From assembly GCA_963717955.1 (NCBI GenBank), contig CAVQXR010000001.1, forward strand, positions 2,480,001-2,544,000: DNA of 64,000 bases. Direction: 5' to 3'. The stretch is from CAVQXR01 sp963717955. Its GTDB lineage: Bacteria; Actinomycetota; Thermoleophilia; Gaiellales; Gaiellaceae. The first letter of the stretch is position 1, and each line of letters opens with the position of its first letter. Shown here in pieces: positions 17,469 to 25,993 of the stretch. The notes under the pieces were generated by a model. The model did no database searches. It had not been told where the DNA came from and saw nothing but the letters and a program-made list of their open reading frames with translations. The translations under genes were made by a program, and so were the position numbers.

Positions 17469-17804
17469 TCACGCGGCGGCGCCGAGCCAGCGCGCCCACG
17501 CCTGCTCGTAGGCGCTCTTCGGGCGCGCCCCGACGATCGTCTCCTGCACCTGCCCGCCCTCGAACAGCAGCACGGCCGGGATGGAGAGTATCCGGTAGTC
17601 GGTCGCGGTGCGAGGGTTCTCGTCGACGTTCAGCCTGACGAACCGGATCCGGTCGCCGTGCCGGGTGGCGAGATCCTCCATGATCGGGGTGATCGCCCGG
17701 CAGGGCCCGCACCACGGTGCCCAGAAATCCACGACGACGGGCTCGTCCGCGCCGAGGACCTCGTCGGCGAACGTCGCGTCGGTCACCTCCGGAAGCGCGT
17801 CCAT
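17469..17804 (-). CDS. Thioredoxin
   Basis: A 111-residue single-domain thioredoxin with redox site WCGPC (residues 31-35) in VVDFWAPWCGPCRAITPIM, cis-Pro in ILSIPAVLLFEGG, and no signal peptide, so cytoplasmic. It reduces protein disulfides with electrons from thioredoxin reductase, which is not encoded nearby. ATG 17804 is clear. The glycosyltransferase gene lies 21 bp upstream on the same strand. Confidence 0.92.
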   Translation of the reverse strand: MDALPEVTDATFADEVLGADEPVVVDFWAPWCGPCRAITPIMEDLATRHGDRIRFVRLNVDENPRTATDYRILSIPAVLLFEGGQVQETIVGARPKSAYEQAWARWLGAAA

Positions 17805-17825
17805 CCCGGGCGAGTATAGTCGCCG

Positions 17826-18554
17826 TCAGAGGCGGCCACGGAGGGCCGCGAGGCGCAGCGCCGGAACGCGGCCGATGGCCTCGAGCGCGATCGTGCCCGA
17901 CATCTTCGACTGGCCGGCGCGGCGGTCGGTGAACACGATCGGGACCTCCACCACGCGGCAGCCGGCACGGATCATCCGGTAGGTCAGCTCGATCTGGAAC
18001 GCGTACCCCTTCGAGCGGACGGCGCCGAGGTCGATCGCCTCGAGCGCCTGCCGGCGCAGGCACTTGAACCCACCCGTCAGGTCGCGGACGTGAACGCCGA
18101 GGATCGCCTGTGCGTACAGGCAGCCGCCCCTGCTCACGAACCGCCGGACGAATCCCCAGTTGCGCGTCCCGCCGCCGAACGCGTAGCGCGACCCGAGCAC
18201 GGCGTCGGCGTCCTGCGCGGCCGCCACGAGTCGGGGCAGGTCCGCGGGGTCGTGGGAGAAGTCGCAGTCCATCTCGGCGACCAGGTCGGCGCCGTTCTCG
18301 AGCGCCCGCCGGAATCCGTCGAGGTAGGCGGGCCCGAGCCCTTCCTTCACGGGCCGGTGCAGCACGTCGAGAAACGGCAGCTCCGCGGCCAGCCCGTCGG
18401 CGAGCTCGCCGGTCCCGTCCGGCGAGCCGTCGTCGATGACGAGCACGCGGCCGTCGATCCCTGCCCGCACCAGCACGTCCCCGATCGCCCGGACCATCCG
18501 CGCGAGGTTCTCACGCTCGTTGTATGTCGGGAGGCAGACGACGAGCATCGGCAT
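17826..18554 (-). CDS. Polyprenol-phosphate mannosyltransferase-like GT2
   Basis: A 242-residue family-2 glycosyltransferase. VVCLPTYNERENLARMV starts the GT-A fold, VLVIDDGSPDGTG binds the nucleotide, and EMDCDFSHDPADLP is the metal-binding DxD region as in Dpm1/Ppm1. The C-terminal part has FKCLRRQALEAIDL and VEVPIVFTDRRAGQSKMS, also typical. Such enzymes transfer mannose from GDP-mannose to polyprenyl phosphate for cell-envelope glycans and protein mannosylation. No transmembrane domain follows the catalytic domain. Start codons ATG 18554 or 18548 fit. The 5' end overlaps the divergent polX frame. Confidence 0.85.
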   Translation of the reverse strand: MPMLVVCLPTYNERENLARMVRAIGDVLVRAGIDGRVLVIDDGSPDGTGELADGLAAELPFLDVLHRPVKEGLGPAYLDGFRRALENGADLVAEMDCDFSHDPADLPRLVAAAQDADAVLGSRYAFGGGTRNWGFVRRFVSRGGCLYAQAILGVHVRDLTGGFKCLRRQALEAIDLGAVRSKGYAFQIELTYRMIRAGCRVVEVPIVFTDRRAGQSKMSGTIALEAIGRVPALRLAALRGRL

Positions 18555-20290
18555 ATCATCGCGGCATCGGTACCCGGCTTCCCCGAAACGACGAGCTCGC
18601 CGCGACGTTCGAGCTCCTCGCAGACCTGCTGGAGCTCGACGGGGCGGACGCGTTCAGGCTGGCGGCATACCGCCGGGCCGCGCAGCGCATTCGCGAATCG
18701 GCCGTTCTCGTCGCGCAGCTCGCGCTGGACGGCAAGGCAACGAAGCTGTCCGGGATCGGGGGCACGATCGAGAAGAAGATCGTCGAGCTGTCCCAGACCG
18801 GAGACCTGCAGGCGCTCGCGAAGCTCCGCGCCAGGATTCCGGCCGGGCTCGTCGACGTGATGCACGTTCCGGGCCTCGGGCCGAAGACGACGCGGCGGCT
18901 GTGGCAGGAGCTCGACATCGCCTCGCTCGATGACCTGCGCGCCGCCGCGGAGGCCCACCGGCTGCGCGGCGTGGCGGGTCTCGGAGCGAAGAGCGAGGAG
19001 AAGGTGCTCCGCGCGCTCCGGGAGGCTGCTCCGGGCGAGGCGCCGGGCCACGGCCGGGCCCTGCTCGGACGCGTCCTGCCGTTCGTGCAGGCGGCCGTGG
19101 ACGAGCTCCGTGGACACCCTGCCGCCGATCGGGTCTCGGAGGCCGGAAGCGTCCGCCGACGCGCCGAGACGGTGAAGGACGTCGACCTGATCGCCACCGC
19201 CAGCGACGCCGCGGCGCTGATCGAGCTCCTCACGGGCCGGCCCTGGGTCGCGGAGGTCCTGGCGAGCGGTGGGACGAAGGCGACCGTCGTCACCCAGGAG
19301 GGGTTCCAGCTCGACCTCCGCGTCGTCCCGCCCGCCTGCTACGGGAACCTGCTGCAGCACTTCACCGGCTCGAAGGCCCACAACGTCGCGATGCGCGAGG
19401 ACGCGGTGCGCCGAGGTTTCTCCGTGTCGGAGTACGGTGTCGAGACAGTGGCCACGGGGGAGGTCGCGACACACGCGACCGAGGAGGACCTCTACGGGTA
19501 CCTGGGCTACGCCTGGATTCCGCCCGAGCTCCGGGAGGGCGCGGGCGAGTTGGAGGCCGCCAGAGCCGGGGAGCTTCCCGTGCTGGTCGAGCATCGCGAC
19601 GTCGCCGGCGATCTCCACGTCCACACCGACTGGTCGGACGGCCGTGCGACGCTCGAGGAGATGGTCGCGGGCGCGCGGGCCCGTGGCTATCGCTACCTGG
19701 CGATCTGCGACCACGCTCGACGGCTGCGTGACGGCCGGCTGGAGCGGCAGGCCGAGGAGATCGCGCGCCTGAACGAGCGACTCACGGACTTCGATGTCCT
19801 GTCCGGCGTCGAGGTGGACATTCGCGCGAACGGGTCGCTCGACCTCGACGACGAGTCGCTCGCCGCCCGGGACTGGGTGGTCGCATCGATCCACTCCGGC
19901 TTTACGGACCCGGGCGACCGGCTGACCGGGCGCATCCTGGCGGCGCTCGACAACCCGCACGTGGACTGCATCGGCCATCCGACCGGGCGCCGGATCGGGA
20001 GGCGCGCACCGTCCGAGCTGGATCTCGAGACCATCGCCGCCCGGGCCGCGGAGACCGGGACCGCGCTCGAGCTGAACGGGCAGCCGGAGCGGCTCGACCT
20101 GCGTGACACACACGCACGGCTCGCCGCCGAGGCGGGCGCACCACTCGTCGTCTCGAGCGATGCTCACTCGGTCGAGGGGCTCGGCTATCTCGATCTCGCG
20201 CTGGCCCAGGCGCGGCGCGGCTGGCTGACGCGGGAGCACGTCCTCAACACGCGCCCCCTTGCGGAGATCCGTGGGATGATCAGATCGTGA
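18524..20290 (+). CDS. polX: Family X DNA polymerase with PHP domain (PolX)
   Basis: A 588-residue repair polymerase. The helix-hairpin-helix region (about 25-165) has FRLAAYRRAAQRI and MHVPGLGPKTTRRLW. The nucleotidyltransferase core has AGSVRRRAETVKDVDLIATA, with the GS...DxD catalytic signature. The C-terminal PHP domain (about 360-575) has GDLHVHTDWSDG, ICDHA and SSDAHSVEGLGYLDLAL, carrying the metal ligands of the 3'-5' exonuclease. B. subtilis PolX is of similar size and order. The only usual start in frame is ATG 18524, which overlaps the 5' end of the divergent glycosyltransferase gene by 31 bp; homologues usually begin near the RNDELAATF stretch, so the true start may be a rarer codon further in. 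Confidence 0.9.
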   Translation: MSGGRRRASAYHRGIGTRLPRNDELAATFELLADLLELDGADAFRLAAYRRAAQRIRESAVLVAQLALDGKATKLSGIGGTIEKKIVELSQTGDLQALAKLRARIPAGLVDVMHVPGLGPKTTRRLWQELDIASLDDLRAAAEAHRLRGVAGLGAKSEEKVLRALREAAPGEAPGHGRALLGRVLPFVQAAVDELRGHPAADRVSEAGSVRRRAETVKDVDLIATASDAAALIELLTGRPWVAEVLASGGTKATVVTQEGFQLDLRVVPPACYGNLLQHFTGSKAHNVAMREDAVRRGFSVSEYGVETVATGEVATHATEEDLYGYLGYAWIPPELREGAGELEAARAGELPVLVEHRDVAGDLHVHTDWSDGRATLEEMVAGARARGYRYLAICDHARRLRDGRLERQAEEIARLNERLTDFDVLSGVEVDIRANGSLDLDDESLAARDWVVASIHSGFTDPGDRLTGRILAALDNPHVDCIGHPTGRRIGRRAPSELDLETIAARAAETGTALELNGQPERLDLRDTHARLAAEAGAPLVVSSDAHSVEGLGYLDLALAQARRGWLTREHVLNTRPLAEIRGMIRS

Positions 20291-21633
20291 GCGACGTGGA
20301 TCTGCGACGCGATGGCGCGGCCGCGCTCGAATGGGCGGCTGCCTACCTCGAGCGGGTGCGCGACCTCCCCGTGCTCGCGCAGGTCGAGCCCGGGCAGGTC
20401 CGCGCGGCGCTCCCGCCGTCGCCGCCGGACGAGGCCGAGCCGTTCGCCGCCGTGCTCGCGGATCTCGACCGGATCCTGCTTCCGGGAATGACCCACTGGC
20501 AGAGCCCACGCTTCTTCGGCTACTTCGCGATCACCGCGTCGGAGCCCGCCATCCTGGCCGAGCTGCTCGCCGCTGCGACGAATCAGATCGCCTTCCTGTG
20601 GCGTACCTCCCCTGCCTCGGCCGAGCTCGAGGCCCACTGCCTGGACTGGCTGGCGCAGCTGCTCGGCCTGCCGACGGGCTGGCACGGGCACATCGAAGAC
20701 ACGGCCTCGACGTCGACGCTCGCCGCGCTCGCGGCGGCACGCCATCACACGGGGCGGGCGACGGTCGTGGCCTCCGAGCATGCGCACTCGTCGGTTGACA
20801 AGGCGGCGAGGCTGCTCGGGCTGGAGCTGCGCAAGGTCCCGGCCGACGAGGGGAATCGGATGCGCACCGACCTGCTCGCGGACGAGCTCGCCGCGGGCGG
20901 CGTGGCGGCTGTCGTCGCGACGGTCGGGACGACATCGTCGGCCTCCGTCGACCCGGTGCCCGTGATCGCCGACCTCTGCGAGCGTGCGGACGTCTGGCTC
21001 CACGTGGACGCCGCGTACGCGGGGTCAGCGTGGGTCTGTCCGGAGTTTCGCTGGTCGCAGGCGGGCGTCGATCGCGCCGACTCCCTCGTCGTCAATCCGC
21101 ACAAGTGGCTGTTCGTGCCGGTCGACTGCTCGTGCCTCTGGTCGAGGCGCCCGGACGTGCTGCGCGACGCGTTCAGCCTCGTCCCGGAATATCTGCGCAC
21201 CGACGACGACGTTCCGAGCCTTTCGGAGTACGGCCCGGCACTCGGCCGGCGCTTCCGGTCGCTGAAGCTGTGGGCGGTGATGCGCTGCTACGGGCGCCGG
21301 GGCATCCAGGAGAGGATCCGCGAGGCGGTGCGGCTCGCGGCGTTGTTCGAGGAGTGGGTACGGGACGAGCAAGGCTGGGAGGTGGTCGCGACGCGGCACT
21401 TCTCGCTCGTCTGCTTCCGGATGGCCGGCTCCGACGAAGGGAACGAGGCGCTGCTCGCGGCGGTGAACCGTTCGGGCGAGGTGTTCCTCTCGCACACGAA
21501 GCTCGAGGGCCGGTACGTCCTGCGCCTCGCCGTCGGGAATGCGCGAACGGCGGAGGACGACGTCCGCCACGCCTGGGACGTGCTGCGCCGCGAGGCCCGC
21601 GCACTCGATGGCGAGCCGTCGCCTCCCCGGTAG
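20287..21633 (+). CDS. PLP-dependent amino-acid decarboxylase (aromatic/group II type)
   Basis: A 448-residue fold-type I decarboxylase. Features are PRFFGYF near residue 75, the His-containing SEHAHSSVDKAARLLG, VDAAYAGSAWVCPEFR and the PLP-binding lysine in SLVVNPHKWLFVPVDCS. The general pattern is that of aromatic-L-amino-acid decarboxylases acting on tyrosine, tryptophan or related substrates; specificity cannot be assigned. GTG 20287 overlaps the polX stop, so the two may be co-transcribed. Confidence 0.87.
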   Translation: MSDVDLRRDGAAALEWAAAYLERVRDLPVLAQVEPGQVRAALPPSPPDEAEPFAAVLADLDRILLPGMTHWQSPRFFGYFAITASEPAILAELLAAATNQIAFLWRTSPASAELEAHCLDWLAQLLGLPTGWHGHIEDTASTSTLAALAAARHHTGRATVVASEHAHSSVDKAARLLGLELRKVPADEGNRMRTDLLADELAAGGVAAVVATVGTTSSASVDPVPVIADLCERADVWLHVDAAYAGSAWVCPEFRWSQAGVDRADSLVVNPHKWLFVPVDCSCLWSRRPDVLRDAFSLVPEYLRTDDDVPSLSEYGPALGRRFRSLKLWAVMRCYGRRGIQERIREAVRLAALFEEWVRDEQGWEVVATRHFSLVCFRMAGSDEGNEALLAAVNRSGEVFLSHTKLEGRYVLRLAVGNARTAEDDVRHAWDVLRREARALDGEPSPPR

Positions 21634-21683
21634 CCCGTCCGTCGCCCTGACACGGGGTACCCACTCTGAGTCCCGAGTCCCCA

Positions 21684-21706
21684 GTCCCCACCCTGGGTGG
21701 GGGGAC
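21684..21706. terminator. Inverted repeat between convergent genes
   Basis: GTCCCCACCC and GGTGGGGGGAC form a short hairpin in the 171-bp gap between the decarboxylase stop and the convergent trehalose-phosphatase stop. The pairing has two extra G residues on one arm. Nothing else is apparent in the gap. Confidence 0.45.
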
Positions 21707-21804
21707 GGTCCCAGCGCGAACGCTACCCGGTCCGGACGCGCGGATCTGTCGCGCAGTGTGCCGGGCGGTGTGCGCAACAGTGCCGATTCACCGCGCGTAC
21801 CTGC

Positions 21805-22530
21805 TCAGAGGAGGTCGAGCAGCACGGCCAGGCCCTCGGGGCCGTCCACCACGAGATCGGCGGCGTCGAGAAGGGCCGGCGACGCTTCGGCCGAGGCCAC
21901 GGCGATGCAGACCGCGCGGGCGAGGCCTGCCTCACGCAACCCCCTGAAGCCGTCGACGTCCGTCGCGTCGTCGCCCGCGTAGAGCGCGACCTCGACCCCC
22001 GCTTCGCGGACGAGCGCGCGGACAGCCGTGCCCTTGTCGACCCGGACGTCGGGCCGGATCTCGAGCACCTTGCGGCCCCATCGCGGTTCGAGCCCGACGG
22101 CCCGGGCCTCCGCGGCGATTCCCTCGAGGATCGCCCGCGCCGCAGACTCGTCGGGCGACTCGCGAAAGTGGAGCGAGAGCGAGAGACCCTTGTCCTCGAT
22201 CGGCCAGCGTCCTTCGATCAAGGAGCGAAACGCGCCGACGCGCTCCACGAGCCGGCGCTCGTCAGGGTGGAGCTCGAGCCCGTGATTGCCGATGTACCGG
22301 ATGCCGTCGACGCCGACGAGCGCCTGGGCCTGCTCGCCGGAGCGGCCACTCACGCACGCGACGAGCCGGTAGCGCGCGGCCAGGCGCCTGAGCCGCTCGC
22401 GCGTGGCGGGTGGGACGGCCGCGAGCTCGGGCCGCGGGGCGATCGGGGCGAGCGTGCCGTCGACGTCGAGGACGACCGCCGCCCGCTCGGGCGCCTCGGC
22501 GAGCGGGGCGAGCAGCTCGGCTGGGTCCAC
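21805..22530 (-). CDS. otsB: Trehalose-6-phosphate phosphatase OtsB
   Basis: A 241-residue HAD-superfamily phosphatase. Motif I is VVLDVDGTLAPIAPRPELA, motif II is in VSGRSG, the trehalose-phosphatase-specific IRYIGNHGLELH follows, and motif IV is ALYAGDDATDVDGFR. It dephosphorylates trehalose 6-phosphate to trehalose. GTG 22530 is chosen because VDPAELLAPLAEAP leads straight into motif I; the frame upstream overlaps the divergent amidohydrolase. No otsA is nearby. Confidence 0.9.
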   Translation of the reverse strand: MDPAELLAPLAEAPERAAVVLDVDGTLAPIAPRPELAAVPPATRERLRRLAARYRLVACVSGRSGEQAQALVGVDGIRYIGNHGLELHPDERRLVERVGAFRSLIEGRWPIEDKGLSLSLHFRESPDESAARAILEGIAAEARAVGLEPRWGRKVLEIRPDVRVDKGTAVRALVREAGVEVALYAGDDATDVDGFRGLREAGLARAVCIAVASAEASPALLDAADLVVDGPEGLAVLLDLL

Positions 22531-22555
22531 CCGCCAAGGATAGGGCGCGCGCGCC

Positions 22556-22573
22556 GGGATCTGATATATGACC
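22556..22573 (+). promoter_or_regulatory. Operator-like site 1 of 5 (upstream of amidohydrolase)
   Basis: GGGATCTGATATATGACC lies between divergent otsB and the amidohydrolase, ending 27 bp before its GTG. It matches the consensus CGTATM-TSRTATMTGA-WC except at its first three bases. It is one of five similar sites in the island and I infer that the GntR/FCD protein encoded at 26917-27579 binds it. Confidence 0.6.
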
Positions 22574-22600
22574 GGGCACAGCAACCCGTAAGGAGGCACC

Positions 22601-23929
22601 GTGGGCGAGCGCGTCATCGTTCGGAACGGCATCGTGCTCACGCTCGACGACGCCGACGACGTCCTGTTCGGCGGGACCGTCGTCATCGAGGACGACAGGA
22701 TCGCGGCCGTGACGAGCGACCCCGTGCCGACCGACGGGGCGACGGTCATCGACGCAACGGACAAGATCGTGATGCCCGGTCTCGTGGACTTCCACTACCA
22801 CACCGCCGTCGGGAAGGGCTGGAGCGACCACTTACCGCTCTGGGAGTACCTCCAGACCTGCTGGTATCCGATCGTGCGGGCGATCTCCGAGGAGGAGGCG
22901 TACTGGTGCGCGCTCAACTCCTATAGCGAGTCGATCAAGTGCGGGGTCACGGCGGTCAACGACATGTACCGCCGCGTCGAGGGGCTCGCCACCGCGGCCG
23001 AGAGGATCGGCATCCGCGCCGTCCTCTCGAACGACGTCGCGACGCCCGAGCACCGCCTCGACACGCTCGAGGACAACGTCGACGCCTTCAAGGCGAAGCA
23101 CGGCGCGGCGAACGGGCGGGTGCAGGTGCTGATCGGGATCGAGTGGCTCCCGCTCGCATCCGAGGAGCTGTTGCGGGACGCGCGCGCCGCCGCGGACGAG
23201 CTCGGAACCGGGATCCACATCCACCTCAACGAGTCGCTCTCCGAGGTCGAGATCTCCAAGGAGATGTTCGGCCGCCGCCCGACGGAGGTCGCCTACGACA
23301 ACGGGATCCTCGGCCCCGACTGCATCGCCGCCCACTGCGTCTGGCTGTCCGACCGCGAGCTGGCGCTGATGCGCGAGACGGGCACCCACATCTCGCACAA
23401 CCCGAGCTCGAACGCGAAGCTCGGAAACGGGATCGCGCGCCTGCCCGAGATGCTCGCCGCCGGGATCAACGTCGGGCTCGGCCACGACGCGGCCGAGTGC
23501 AACAACAGCCGCGACATGTTCGAGGTCATGAAGTGGGCCTCGCTGATCCACCGCGCCAGCCGCGTCGACTCGAGCATCGGCCAGGCGCCCGATGTCGTCC
23601 GCTGGGCCTGCAAGAACGGCAACCGGGGACTCAACATCGACGCGGGCGAGCTGTCGCCGGGCAAGAAGGCCGACGTGATCGTGATCGACACGAAGAGCCA
23701 GATGTTCACGCCGCTGATGCCCGGCTCGAAGGATCACGTCTATTCCCACCTCGTCTTCGCCGCGAACGGCGGGTGCGTCGAGACGGTCGTGATCGACGGG
23801 CAGATCGTCTACCGCGACCGAAAGTTCACGACGATCGACGAGGAGGAGGTCCTGCGGGAGGCGAACCGCGCCTTCCAGGACATCCTCGCACGGATGGAGG
23901 TCCCCGACCTCGAGTCGGTTCGCCGCTAG
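22601..23929 (+). CDS. Amidohydrolase-superfamily deaminase (chlorohydrolase/cytosine-deaminase-like)
   Basis: A 442-residue metal-dependent hydrolase of the TrzA/MtaD/SAH-deaminase group. Metal ligands appear as DFHYH (around residue 63), HIHLNES (around 205), AAHCVWLSD (about 241) and GLGHDAAECNNSRD (about 294). Relatives deaminate amino-substituted N-heterocycles or dechlorinate triazines, which would suit deamination of an aminopyrimidine. GTG 22601 is preceded by AAGGAGG, one of the better ribosome sites here. An operator-like site lies just upstream, linking it to the GntR-controlled island. The exact substrate is not visible. Confidence 0.82.
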   Translation: MGERVIVRNGIVLTLDDADDVLFGGTVVIEDDRIAAVTSDPVPTDGATVIDATDKIVMPGLVDFHYHTAVGKGWSDHLPLWEYLQTCWYPIVRAISEEEAYWCALNSYSESIKCGVTAVNDMYRRVEGLATAAERIGIRAVLSNDVATPEHRLDTLEDNVDAFKAKHGAANGRVQVLIGIEWLPLASEELLRDARAAADELGTGIHIHLNESLSEVEISKEMFGRRPTEVAYDNGILGPDCIAAHCVWLSDRELALMRETGTHISHNPSSNAKLGNGIARLPEMLAAGINVGLGHDAAECNNSRDMFEVMKWASLIHRASRVDSSIGQAPDVVRWACKNGNRGLNIDAGELSPGKKADVIVIDTKSQMFTPLMPGSKDHVYSHLVFAANGGCVETVVIDGQIVYRDRKFTTIDEEEVLREANRAFQDILARMEVPDLESVRR

Positions 23930-23951
23930 CACTAGGCCTCGCTGGAACGCG

Positions 23952-23976
23952 TGGGGGCGGGTTGCCCCGCCCCCCA
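23952..23976. terminator. Hairpin between convergent amidohydrolase and binding-protein genes
   Basis: TGGGGGCGGG pairs with the C-rich arm CCCGCCCCCCA around a TTGC loop, nearly perfect. It lies between the amidohydrolase stop (23929) and the binding-protein stop (24002) and could terminate both. Confidence 0.6.
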
Positions 23977-24001
23977 ACGTTGAGCTCCCGCCCGATCCGC
24001 T

Positions 24002-25114
24002 CTAGCAGCCGGGCAGGTAGTCGTTCGTCGCGATCGTCGCCGCGTCGACCGGGGTTTCGATCAGCGCATTGTCGATCATCCACTGACCGAACGTGGCCCA
24101 CCCCTCGAGATCGAAGCAGCCGGTGGGAACGCCCTTCGGCGAGGTGAGCAGCGGCAGGGTGTCGGGCACCATGCCTGCGATCTCCTCCGGCGTGTACTCG
24201 GTGTTCGCCTCCATGGTCGCGATCGAGCCGGCCTCGTCGGCCTGCGCGGCCTCGGTGGCCGCGACGAGCGCCACGAGGAAGCGGCGGACGGCGTCGGCGT
24301 ACGCCGTGTCGCTCTGAAGTCGCTCCGAGTTGGCGACCACGATCAGCTCGTCGTAGTGCGGGACGCCGAGGTCTTCGAGCTTCGTCACGGTGGCCGGCTC
24401 GCCGGTCTCGGCCTCGATGTGGACGGCCTCGATGTTGAAGTACGCACCGATCACCGCGTCGGCCTTCTTCGTGAGCAGCGCCGGCACGAGGTCGAAGCCG
24501 ACGTTGACGCTCTTGACGTCGCTCTTCTCGAGGCCCTGCTGCTGCGTCATCGTCGTGAGGATCGCATCGTCGAACGGAAGTCCGGCGACGCCGATCGTCG
24601 CGCCCTTGATGTCTTCGGGCCCCTGGACCTTCGAGTCGGCGAGCGACATCAGGCTGTTCAGCGGCGTCGGCACGAGCGAGCCGACGGCGATCACGGGCAA
24701 GCCCTCCTGCGCCGCGAAGAACATGTCGCCCTGGTAGAAGATCGAGAGGTCGAACTCGTTCGTCGCGACGAGCTTGAGCCCCGCGGTCACGTCGGACGGG
24801 GTCTCGAACGCCACGGATAGGCTCTGCTCGTCGTAGAAGCCGTTGTCCTGCGCGTAGTACAGCGCGACGTGGTCGGGGTTGGGGAACCAGTCGAGCGCGA
24901 CTTTCAGGCTCGCGGGCTCCGGGGCCGGCTCCTCGGTCGTCGCGGGCGCCTCCTCGGTCGTGGCGGGCGGCGCCTCCTCGGTCGTCGCCGCGGGCGCCTC
25001 CTCGGTCGTCGCGGGCGTGGTCTCCTCGCCTCCGCCGCAGGCCGCGAACGCAAGGGTGCCCACGAGCAGCGCGAGCAGGAGCAGTGTCCGGCGATCTCGC
25101 AGTCGTGGTCTCAC
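24002..25114 (-). CDS. ThiY/NMT1-like ABC transporter substrate-binding lipoprotein
   Basis: A 370-residue exported lipoprotein. A signal peptide with lipobox LAFAAC (about residues 20-25) is followed by a low-complexity tether of repeated ATTEEAP units (about 33-65). The binding domain starts LKVALDWFPNPDHVALYYA, very close to the LDWTPNTNHTGLYVA start of ThiY-type proteins, then FDLSIFYQGDMFFAAQEGLPVIAV. ThiY/THI5-fold proteins bind hydroxymethylpyrimidine or formylaminopyrimidine. GTG 25114 is chosen because GGAAAGGAGG sits just upstream; a TTG at 25138 is in frame. It is the last gene of the ATPase-permease-binding protein unit. Confidence 0.85.
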   Translation of the reverse strand: MRPRLRDRRTLLLLALLVGTLAFAACGGGEETTPATTEEAPAATTEEAPPATTEEAPATTEEPAPEPASLKVALDWFPNPDHVALYYAQDNGFYDEQSLSVAFETPSDVTAGLKLVATNEFDLSIFYQGDMFFAAQEGLPVIAVGSLVPTPLNSLMSLADSKVQGPEDIKGATIGVAGLPFDDAILTTMTQQQGLEKSDVKSVNVGFDLVPALLTKKADAVIGAYFNIEAVHIEAETGEPATVTKLEDLGVPHYDELIVVANSERLQSDTAYADAVRRFLVALVAATEAAQADEAGSIATMEANTEYTPEEIAGMVPDTLPLLTSPKGVPTGCFDLEGWATFGQWMIDNALIETPVDAATIATNDYLPGC

Positions 25115-25159
25115 GAAGCCTCCTTTCCTCCGGTTCAACTTCTGACATGGCCGTGCAAG

Positions 25160-25993
25160 TCACTTCATGGCGGCTCCCGCTCCCCTCGCCCACGGGATCG
25201 TCAGCCGCTCGACGAGCGACACGAGCCCGAAGAGCGCGAGTGCCATGGCGGTGATGAACACGATGTCCGCGAACACGAGCTCGGTGTCGAGCCGCCCCTT
25301 CGCCTGGAGCATCTGCCAACCGAGGCCCGAGTCCGCGCCAGCCCACTCCCCGAACACCGCTCCGATCGCCGCGTAGGTCGCGGCGACCCGAGTGCCGGTG
25401 AAGATCTGCGGCAGCGCGGCCGGAAACTCGACGCGTCGGAAGATCGCCCAGCGGTCGGCGTCGAGGGTGAGCATCATCCGGACGTACTCGGGATCGACGC
25501 TGCGGAGGCCGTCTATCGTCCCGACGACGATCGGGAAGAAGCAGAAGAGCGCGATGATCGCCAGCTTGGGCCCGATCCCGTAGCCGAGGATGAGGGCGAA
25601 GACGGGCGCGAGGACGATCGTCGGGACGCTCTGCGACGCGATCAGGATGGGGTACATCCCTCGCCGCGCGGCCGTCGACAGATGAAGCAGGATCCCGAAC
25701 CCGAGCCCCGCCGCGACCGCGATCGCGAACCCGGTGACGACCTCGGTCAGGGTGACACCCGTGTGGTGCGCGAGGTCGCCGATGTCGTCGCGGATCGTGG
25801 CCGCGATCAAGGACGGTGACGGCCAGATGTAGTGTGGGACGTCGAGCACGCGGACGAGCAGCTCCCAGATCGCGATGCCGATCAGGATGAGGATGACCGC
25901 GGGCCCGTAGTTGACCGTCAGGCGCCCCGTCGTCGAGTCCCGCCGGACGGGCCTGAGCACGCCGGCCGAGCTCTTGGCGTCCGGGTTCAGCAT
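25160..25993 (-). CDS. ABC transporter permease (ThiX/SsuC/TauC type)
   Basis: A 277-residue inner-membrane permease with about six helices: VILILIGIAIWELLV (about 33-47), VVTGFAIAVAAGLGFGILL, PILIASQSVPTIVLAPVFALILGYG, LAIIALFCFFPIVVGTI, and the C-terminal IVFITAMALALFGLVSLV. The EAA-loop region RRVEFPAALPQIFTGTRVA contacts the ATPase. It overlaps the ATPase gene by 7 bp and precedes the ThiY-like lipoprotein gene, so the substrate is inferred from that partner. Confidence 0.9.
   Translation of the reverse strand: MLNPDAKSSAGVLRPVRRDSTTGRLTVNYGPAVILILIGIAIWELLVRVLDVPHYIWPSPSLIAATIRDDIGDLAHHTGVTLTEVVTGFAIAVAAGLGFGILLHLSTAARRGMYPILIASQSVPTIVLAPVFALILGYGIGPKLAIIALFCFFPIVVGTIDGLRSVDPEYVRMMLTLDADRWAIFRRVEFPAALPQIFTGTRVAATYAAIGAVFGEWAGADSGLGWQMLQAKGRLDTELVFADIVFITAMALALFGLVSLVERLTIPWARGAGAAMK

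Noticed and set aside
24920..25030. CRISPR-like short repeats
   Set aside because: They are in frame and encode the ATTEEAP tether of the lipoprotein; there are no spacers. No CRISPR array was seen anywhere in the window.
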